Assembly (NCBI GenBank): GCA_027257055.1
Contig: JAPVLO010000232.1
Location: 2,418,001 to 2,482,000, forward strand
Length of the DNA stretch: 64,000 nucleotides
Reading direction: 5' to 3'
From: Cephalopachus bancanus
Taxonomy: Eukaryota > Chordata > Mammalia > Primates > Tarsiidae
The notes beneath the pieces are model-generated. The model was not told the origin of the DNA and did no database searches. It worked only from the letters and a program-made list of their open reading frames with translations. This document shows positions 49,901-59,800 of this stretch, piece by piece. Both the position numbers and the translations under genes were made by a program. Each line of letters begins with the position of its first letter. Position 1 is the first letter of the stretch.

Positions 49901-52900
49901 CCCGGTAATTTGAAATGCCATCTTTATCACGTGCTAAATATGTATGCATAAGAATTCTTTTTCTGGGTGTCCTAGCTTATGCTACTGATCTAACAAATAT
50001 CACAACATTTTAATCATGTGGCTTTATACTAATACTTTCAATATCTGGCTAGGCAGGTCCAAAATAGGATATTTTAAAATCCCCCATACCACAACATATC
50101 AACTGCGGCCAACTTTGGTTTTTTTGGAAAGGTCTCAGAAAGTTGAAGGACCCATAGGAAGATCTTCTGGTGACTAAGTGAACGGTAGGCCAGGAGGGTG
50201 AGTCCTACCAAGACTGGATGCTTACATCATCTGATGTACCTTGAGCATCTTCGGAAGGCCCTGAGGGAGGCCTGGAAAAGGTGAGGATGGCGGTGCCTAT
50301 GGTTCAGAATCATCAAGTCTGGCATGGTCCAGCAAGTGGAAACGACACCTGCCCTGACATGCCTGGGCTGGGGATGTCTTTCCAGAGTCAGTACCTTATG
50401 CATACAGCACAGGTGACAAGATTCCACACAGGAGGGGCAGTGCCGGGGTGTGGAATGTAGATTACACTGTACTGGGAAGTGCATCGTGGCTGTTTGCTGG
50501 GCTGGAAAGTGGTGCTTATTTATTTATGAGGCGATACATGATTCATGAGCATCCTCCACCCATCGGTCAAAGTCAAGGTCAAGGTCACCTGCTGAGTGAC
50601 CCACACAGGGAGCAGCAGACTTTGCAGAGAGAGAAATAATCCAGGCACCCACAGGTGGAGCGTGGCTGTGGGATTTCATCTTCAGCCTCCGTTGAGAGAA
50701 GCACCGGAGGACGTGAGCCAGGGTTGGGGCAGCAGAGGGGACTGTACTTGCACTTCTCCGGCAGATTTTAATTGCACTCTGTCCCCTCTCTGCCCCCTAC
50801 ATACCCCAAGCAGGTGACAGTCACTTTCCCTCTGCACGGCAGCTAGCTAGCTCCGCAAAGGGAAGGTGTGGGGGCCTACCCCACCAATGCCAGAAGGCCA
50901 AGGACATCCCTCCTAAGCTTGGAGACCATCTGGGGCTGGTCAGGGTGTCCCTGACACTGTCTTCCCTCCCCCATTCCTCCCACGTGTCAGGTGGCTTCAC
51001 TCACTGTTCGGCAGGGATGTAGCCATCCACTAACGGGCTGCACTCCACGCCGGCCACCTTCACGTGAGAGGCGATGTCCCGGAACTCCAGGCCCAGGTTC
51101 TCCCCTCGGATGGTGACCTTGGTGCCCCCTTCCCTGGGGCCTGTCACTGGAATTATCTGAGGGAGGAAGAGAGATCACTGGCAGTCACTCACTCGCTGCT
51201 GGGGTTGGGAGAGGCTGCTGGCTCTTCTTCCATCTCACCAGAGTCCCCAAGTGGTCCAAATCCCTGAGGACACATGAGGTCTGGGACTATCAATGGGCAG
51301 CAAATCAGTCCGTGTGCGTGTGTGTGTGCGCATGCATGCACATACATTGCATGTTTGTGTGTGTGTGCCCCTGTGTTCATGTGTGCATGTTCATGTGTGT
51401 GTGTCTATGTGCGTGTGTGTGTGTGGCCTCAGAAAGTGTTCAAAGCCTGTGGAACATCTTCCCATTTCATGGAAGAGACGATGCGATGGAATGTCATCAG
51501 TCACGCTACTGGGTGATTTGCCGAAAACTGGGATTGAAGTCTTCCAGCCTTTGCCTGTGTTGGTTCCACTCTCAAAGAAAATAAGAGCCCTCCACATCAT
51601 GGCGATCCTACCCACCTTCAAGAGCCTTATCAAAGGTGACTCCCCACAATCCCATGCTCTTTCCAAGGCAGCCTCCTGAAGGCACTTCTGTAGCACAAGT
51701 ATTTGTGGCTGGGTCCTCCCTTTTCCACCCCACCCTTCTCCTTCTCCTCAGATCCCAGTCTCTAAGATAGGGACTGTGTCTCGCTTCTCCTTGTGGCCTT
51801 CCCGGTGACAGCGACATCTTTGTCTCTTGATGGTAAATGCATTAAAACTCACAACTCTCCAGACACCTTTCTGGAATCAGATGAGAATTTGTCACTACAC
51901 CTTCTCCCTTGTTGCTTGGCTTAGGGTCACATGGATTTGGGTTTAATTTAGACTTTGCCCTCATGTGCTGGTCAAAATGATGGGTTTTCCCGCCTAAGAT
52001 GCCACCATCAATGTTAAAAAACCAAGACTGGACCATTAGGACCCAACAGCCCAGAGCCTGCTCTGAGGTAGGGGCAATAAAGGACGAACACCACCTCATT
52101 GCAACATCCCACCTTTCTCAGGCCACAGGCGGAATACCTCATGCCCGGTGCCTCTGAGTACCTGGATCTTGGCTAATGTCAGCAGATGGGGATGGGAGGA
52201 GCTCAGAAAGCCGTCTCCAGCCCTTTCCTGAATGTCCTACTCTGCAGGGCCAGAACTAGGGACTCCATCTTGGAGTGAGAATGACAGTTGGGAGAAGCCC
52301 AAAACAACTGGTGGGGCAGCCCTGCTGAGGGGCAGCATTGCCAGGTGAAGTGGCTTCCCTGCCTCAGTGGCTACCGCCCACCTCTGCACATGCCCATGTG
52401 AGCAGGCATGTTTGTGAGCTTGCACATGTGTGTCCCACTGCAGTGAAAAAACAGCTTCTCTGGAGATGCAGGCCAGTTTTCTGCGTGAGGGAAGTGGACG
52501 GAGGTGAACATAGGGAGGGGCATCTGTGTTCTTTCCAAATGCCTGCCCCATGGGTCTCCAGAGTGCCACTGGCACCTGGCAGCGGTGTCCCGAGACAGTC
52601 TAGCCCTGGCTTGTCATCCTGAAGAAAGACTTTTATCTCCGGCCCAACGCTTGATTCCCAGGTTCCCCTAGGACCCATGCAAATTGCAGGGAAATCTATT
52701 TAATAAGCCATCTCCTTTTTGGGATGTTCTTGGACCCGGGCCAAAAAGAAGCCAGTCCCACTAACTATACCAGATACACCATGCATTGCCATGTGAGACA
52801 ACCCCAGGGTGGCTTCTGGTCAAGGGCTCTGGGATTCCTGGGTCCCAATGGAGGTGCAGGGGTGAGGGGACTGGGGCGAGGGCAGTTGGGAGAAAAGACT

Positions 52901-55900
52901 CCACCTGTCACCCTCTGGGTTAAATGTGCTACCACACCTCCCGCACCCTTAGAGAATCACTCTTTAAGATTCCCACCCATGCAAGAGCCTGAAGTGAGGC
53001 TGAAACTCTCAGTATCTCCACAACCAGGAAGGTGGGGGGGCAAAGGGTGGTGCCTACTCTGAGGGCCACCCCAAGTGTGGCTTTGCTGGGTGAGATTGTT
53101 CACTCAAAAAAACCAAGACCTGGCTGGGCACAGTAGCTCACACCTGTAATCCCAGCACTTTGGGAGGCCGAAGTGAGAGGATTGCCTGAGTCCATGGGTT
53201 CGAGACCAGCCTGGGAAACTTGGTGAGACTTCATCTCTACAATAAATAAAAAAATTAGATGGGTGTGGTGGTATGTGCCTGTAGTTCTAGCTACTTGGAA
53301 GGCTGAGTCAGAAGGATCACCTGAGCTCAGAAAGTCGAGGTGGCCGTGAATGTGCCACTGCACTCCAGTGGCGACAGAGTGAGACTCCAACTCAAAAAAA
53401 AAAAAGCCAAGACCCCTCCTGCTCACACTGCCCCTGAGGTACACACACAATTTGTGAATGGGGTGGGCAGTCTTGCTGTTGCCGTGGGAGACACGACCCT
53501 GTGAAGCAAGGGACCAGGTGCCAGGACCATGTTATTCTCACTTTGGTCAAATAAAATACAACTCCCTGAGCACCGGTGTCTTGCTCTGGGAAAGGTAATG
53601 ATGACCCTGGCCTGGGTAAGCACTATAGGCTTGATTATGTCCCCACCAAACTTAGAGACTGCTGTCCTAGACTCTGGACCTCAGAATGGGATCTATGTAA
53701 GGACAGAGTCATTACAAAGGCATCAAGTTTGAGTGAGGTCACTAGGATAGGTTTTCATTAATGTGACCTCACAAACAGGGGGACTTGGACCCGGCAGCAT
53801 GCACAGAGAACAGGCCATCTGCAAGTCAAGGAGAGGGACTAGAGCAGATGCTCCCTCACAACTCCAGAAGGGGACACCACCATCTGGGCCTTCTCCTCAC
53901 GAATGGCCAGACAATACATGTGTGTTGCTTAAGCTGCCCAGAGCAAGGCATGTGGTACGGCCGTCCCAGACCTAATGCAGCAGGTGACTGTGAGGACTGG
54001 GAAGGTGCGGGATCTGAGGACACTGTGCAAATAGTAAAGTACCACACAGCATCCACAGTAGCAGAGAGGCTTTGAGTGCCTACTGTGTGCTGAGCCCTGG
54101 GCTAGAGGCAGATGGAAGACCTGGTATAATCAGCACCCACAGTGTCAAAGAGACCTTGAGCACCTACTGTGTGCTGAGCCCTGTGCTAGAGGCAGATGGA
54201 AGAAGACGTGATATAATCAGTATCGATGGTTGCAAAGAGGCCTTGAGTGCCTACTGTGTGCCAAACCCCATGCTAGAGACAGATGGAAGACCTGGTATGA
54301 TCAGCATCCATGGTGGCAAAGAGGTCTTGAGCACCTACTGTGTGCTGAGTCCTGTGCTAGAGGCAGATAGAAGACCTGGTGTAATCAGCATCCACAGTGT
54401 CAAAGAGGCCTCGAGCACCTACTGTGTGCTGAGCCCCATGCTAGAGGCATATGGAAGACATGCTCCCCGGGGGAGGAGCATGAGAGAGAGATACCTCTCT
54501 CTTCCTTGTTTTAAGAGTAGAGCAAGGGACCCCAGGTCTGCTGGAAGGGGGAGCCCAGGTGCTCTTTCAGTCAAGAGTTGGGGGGTATGAAAAGACAGCA
54601 ATGCCTAAGTTAACATCAGGGGCCGTGATGTCCTCGGCTCAGACACTCGGATAATGATTTTAACAATGGCGATGACCAAGGAGGAGGCTGATTCGAGGCC
54701 CCCGGGGGAAGGCACAGAGCTCAGCCTCTGCACCTATCCATGCAGGCAATCCTTGAGACTCCCATGCGAGACGGGTGTATAGGTGAGGGAGGTGAGGTGC
54801 AGGGACAGTGATGACTTAGCCCTGAGGTACCCAGCAATGAGCTGGAGGAGACTGGATTCCAGCCCTGTTCTCTGGGATTCAAATATCTGCTTGTTTAACA
54901 CTTCCCTGTGCCCTTCCTGGGTCTCTGTGTACAGCCTGTGGCCCCAATGGGCAGTGGAACCCCTCCTGGAAAGGGAAGGGTCTCTGAGCCAAGTCTATGC
55001 TTCTGGGAAGCTAGGAATGGAACACTAGGAAGCTGCCCAGCGAGGAGGAGCCCCCGAGTCCCCTTGGTGACCACTGCAGTAACCAACAGAAGGGCTTGGT
55101 GGTGTCCAGGGCTCTCCCCCAGCAGGGCCTGGGCAGTAGCCCAGGGCATGCCCATGAGGGCGTGAGCCCCGACCCCAGCTTACCTCTGTGATGCGAGGGT
55201 TTGTGCACTTGCTGTTGGCACCTGACAGCTCCAGCCACCGGCTCTCCTGGGCAGGGCAGTGCTGGCGCAGAGTGCACTGGCCTGGGCCTTGGCACCAGCC
55301 ACATGCGAAGTCAGGGTCGGCCTTGAGGCACAGCCCACAGCTCTCACGCATGGCTCCGCACTTGTAGAGGTGAACTGCAGAGAGCAGAGGGCACAGGGCG
55401 TGTTGGGATGGGGGCGAGGCCAGGCGGGACCTGGGTGACGGGACACAGGGCAGCTTCGCTCCTTGGTCATTCCAACGCAGAGAAGAACCAGAAAGAAAGT
55501 CCAGGCCTGAGCAGAGGGGCTGAAAGGGATGCCAGGGGGCTGGTACACTCAGCACTGGCAGCCCTTCCTGGGAGTCCTGCTCATGCTGCGCCCCTCCCAG
55601 AGGCCACTGCTGAAGCCCAGGCCCTGCCCAAGAAGAAGCAGCTGAGAAGTGTGGTGGATGGAGGCGCTGTGGAGGAGGGGCTCAGCAGGGAGGGACAGCC
55701 ACGAGGGGGGTGAGGGAGCAGAGGACACCTGCCAGGAACGTGGGGCTGCTCCCACCCTCCCCCAGCCCCCTGACCCAAGCCATCCACACCTTTATTCTGG
55801 GCTGGGTTGTCAATGCTGAAGTGCCCATTCCACACGACTGTCAGCTCCACAGGTAAGTTGTTGATCTCCATTCCTTCATAGGAGTACTGTAGGAGAAACC

Positions 55901-56849
55901 GTGTTACAGAGAGCTCCAGGGAGGGGTGGCCATTCAGCCCGGGGCTCCTACAAGCTCAGGGGCTAAGAACTGACCAAGACTGTACATGTATGCATGTGTC
56001 TACCTATGTGCGCGCGCACACACACACACACACATGTGAGCCAGGGTGGGAAGCACATGTCAGAAGGTCTGAAAGACAAGGCAGGGCGGGGCCAGGCCCC
56101 TGAGCCCTGTGGATGGGTACCAGGGCAGACTGACGTGAGCATGGGGTCGCCCCATGGGTCTCCAAGGAGGCTGCTGGTGGAGGCCTGCTTCCACCCCGCT
56201 GAGCTTTCCTGGGATGTCTTCCTCCCTGGCTGCCCTGCCCCTCAGTAGCAGGGATGGGAGCCGGCTTCTCTCAGACTTGGGGCTGGCCAGGACCCACTGT
56301 GGAAGCAGCCAGTAGTGACCAGGGGTGTATTGGCCCCTGAGACGCTCAAGCCCCCTCTCAGGAAGGATCTGAAATCCTCAGAAAGGAAGGCAAAACATTC
56401 TGCACAGGGTTGCACATGGACACATGTGTCTACATGTGTGCTGCCTTAAGAAGAGGCCACTGCACATGTCCACGTTATCTGTGTGCCCATAAATGCAGCA
56501 CATGCCAGCACACACGCACACACACACTGGCACAGAGTGGACCTGCCAGGGACCAGATGTAGGAAAGGGAGCAAATGAGCCGAGTCTCAGTCTCCCCACT
56601 GGCAAAGTGGGAATGAAAGCCAGCTTGCCTGTCCTGGGGTCGTCGTAAGGATTCGAGATCGCTCAGAGTCTCACAGCGCCGTGCCTGTCCCCCAGCCTAA
56701 GCTCTCAGATGCGATTGTTTCCACCTATGCGGATACATCTAGGGGTGCTGTGCAAAACTACATTTGTGTTTCCTGTGTTCATGCCTGCATAGAATAATAG
56801 TAGCCAGGTAAGGAGTGTTTATGAGCCAGGCATTTGACGTGTGCAGGGA

Positions 56850-56895
<46 letters not shown>

Positions 56896-59800
56896 GCGCG
56901 CGCGTGTGCGTGTGTGTGTGTGCGCGCGCGCGTGTGCGTGTGTGTGTGTGCGCGTGTGCGCACATGTGTGTTCCAGGATACGTGTCCGTGCACGGATTTT
57001 TCCTTTTGAAGAAAAGTGAAAATAAAAAAGATCTCAGGATCAAATGTGCTGGGCATTGTTTTCTCTTTCTCTCTCCGAATCCCAGACTCACAACTATGAA
57101 ATATTACAGAAATCATGAACCCCTGGTGCTCCTCCCACCCCCAGTCCCTAGGGATGCCTTTCTCCTGGGCATGACCTGTGTCTCACACGAGGCTCTCTGC
57201 TTCTGCAGACAGCTGGGAGCCTGGGCCATGCTCCCATCCCCCACTGCCCACCTCTGCCCCACTTAGCATTTATATAGCTCTCTGTAATCAGGCTGCAGTT
57301 AATCTGCACAAAGCTCAGTGACAGAGGACGGGTTCCAGGCTCCAGGGCCCAGAAGGTTAAGTGTCTCTGTCACAGTCTGCACACCTGGCCAGGCTAAGAA
57401 TGGCTTTCCCCATCACCCTGGGTGAGTGTGGGCCTCCGCTTTCACTCCTTCCTCAGCAAAGAGGAGACCTCTCTATCACTGAGATGTTTTCTCCTCTCAC
57501 CATTCTCTTGTCCCAAGCTCTGAGAAATTTTGCTGAGAAGTTCTACCCTCTGGGCAAGCAAATCTGGACACCAGAATGCCACACGAGAGGCCAGCATGTG
57601 CAACGTGTCCATCTCGGGATCCCCAGAGGGCTCGGCAGGCCCTCTCTCAGCTGTGGACCAGGGAGGCCCAACGGGACAAGCCCTCGTCCCAAGGCTCCCC
57701 CACCCGTCTTGCATGTGGCAGATGAAGGTGCTGACAGGGAACAGGGGCCAGTGTGGGTCCACCATAGGCCAAGGCTTTGGGCCCTCAAACCAGCACTCCA
57801 GTCACCCATGTGTCAAGGCAGCCCACGCGAGGCCATGATTGGCAGCATGCGGGGGAGTTGGCTGGCGCCGTCATCATCAGCACTTGACATTTTCCGGGAG
57901 CCTTGGTCTAAAGCTGGACACAGACACTGCCAGTTGCCTTGCCCTCTGCTGCTTCTATGAGTCCGTCCTGCCCTCCCCCTGGTCCCTGGGGGCTGCAGTC
58001 ATTGGCCTAGGGACTGCAGTCATTGGGAGCGACACCCCCCAGCCCATTCAGCCTGGGTCTTCCCAAGTCGCCTCTTGTCTCCGGGCCCTTTGAGAGCTCT
58101 TCATTATTAGCGCCTTCTGTCCCCACAAGCCTGGGGGCTTCGCTATTCCACACCATCATCTCTAAGGCCATCAGACTGCTCCCAGGGCAACACCAGAACC
58201 GGGGTTTGAAGTGCTACATTGCAAGGTTTTGCCCGATCTTTGATTGGGGGTGTGTTCAATTTGTTTGCTGTTTGACCGGGGATGGTCACTTGCCTTCTCT
58301 GGGTTTCAGAAGCCTCATCAATGAGATCCTCTCTCAGCTGTTCCCGCCAGATGTTACCTTGCTTTCTGTGATGATGGTGGGAGAGGCTTACCCTGATTAT
58401 GACCCCGAAGGTCTGGGAAGGAAGGTGCTTGGTGGCAAGCAGCACCCTGGCCCAGATCAGCACTAAAGTTGGGACCCCACTAACCCCCATGGACAGAGAG
58501 GCTCCTGAGAAAAGTCAGAGCTGAGCCCCTGAACCATGCGATGCCAGAAGGTCCTGGCAGGTTCAGAGGCTCCCTCTAGATCCTACTGTTGGGTCCCACC
58601 CCCTCCCATCACCTCCATCTCTCAGACTTTAAAATAGAAGAGGAACAAACTCTCCTAGGACCAGCAGTGCTGAGATGGAGACATCCTGCAAGCGAGGAGG
58701 CCACAACTGACCTAACTTCTAACTTCAGAGGGCGCATGCTCCCCTGGTACTAAGGGAGGGTGGCGCAGGCTGGGAACCTCAAGGTCCTGGGTGGGGACAG
58801 CCCCAGCCCCAGCTCCAGGTCCATGGCCCTGCGGCTACCAGGGGCAGGAAGCAGAATCAATCACTGAATCCTGGGACATCAGGCTTCTGGAGAGGAAATT
58901 CCCCTGCAATCCGGAAGACTTCAACGTTAGACCAAGAGACACCCACACAGGAGCCTGATCGTCCCTTCCTCTTCCCATGGTGCCCACCGAGGGGCCAGAA
59001 GAGGAGGGGATGGCTCTCGCTGGGCGCTGAGACCCCATCTGTGCCCCTCTTCCCAGGAGGCTCTTGTTTCTCCCACAATAGGAGTACCTGGGATCCCTAA
59101 GGACTCGCTGGGTCAGGCGGCTTCTGCTAGGCAGGGCTGAGGACATGTCAGCACCAACCGGGCCACTCTAGCAGTAGACAGAGCAGCAGAAGCCCAATGA
59201 GCTTCTAGAAACTACAGTAGTCCCCAGGGCAGGGAGGGAGTTCTGCCCCAGGGTCTAAGGGACTGACGCAGGCTCTCATCCAAAATACCTTCATCCATTT
59301 AACCCTCAACCTAAGCACGGGCCACATGGTGCAGTCCTAGGACATTGCATCTCCTGTCCTGGGGAATGGCGGGCAGGGATATCTGAGGCCAGAGAGTCCA
59401 TCCTCCCTCCTGAAACCTCCCAGACATCTGGAGAAGCCTCTCCAAAGGAGGAAGACTGATTTCCCCCACAGTTTGAAATCCCTACCCACTTCATGGAGTC
59501 ACATGTGGGACCCACAGGCAGCTTCTTATTTGGGGGCGAATGACTTGAGTCAAATCCTTGAGGCTGGTCTGCTCGGCTTCAGGATTTATGAGGAAATAAG
59601 AGGTGTTTAATATCCCCTTGGCTTGCAGATTTAATCTGGAGCGCTGCAGAAATCTGAAAAACAGCCTGATTGCCAGGGAGGAGGCAGATGTGCACACAGG
59701 AAGCCATGGGGACACATCTGGGCATTCAGAGGTTTTTTTTTTAAATTGTGTGTGTATTTGTGTGTGTTGGAGTCTTACTCTGTCAGCCAGGCTGGAGTGC

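Larger units (their letters stand above)
48170..50075 (-). mobile_element. Old LINE-1 relic on the minus strand, interrupted by two Alus
   Basis: On the plus strand, tttgcattttattgattact, gatccacctagaatttattt and tcatgtggctttatacta are the antisense of old mammalian L1 3' ORF2/3' UTR sequence. AT-rich and open-frame-free. Boundaries approximate. Confidence 0.7.
47382..51004 (-). other. PLXNA4 intron e4-e5 (3.6 kb)
   Basis: LINE-1 relic with three Alus between 47855 and 50075. 50080-51000 has no recognised element. Confidence 0.8.
51157..55183 (-). other. PLXNA4 intron e3-e4 (4.0 kb)
   Basis: GT/CA-rich patch at 51305-51425, an Alu, a MaLR-like LTR relic and an 84-bp minisatellite. 51430-53100 shows no recognised element. 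Confidence 0.8.

Noticed and set aside
57361..57960. 199-codon plus-strand open frame in the e1-e2 intron
   Set aside because: No start context, domain or repeat logic, and competing frames of similar length occur on both strands; GC-rich chance frame.
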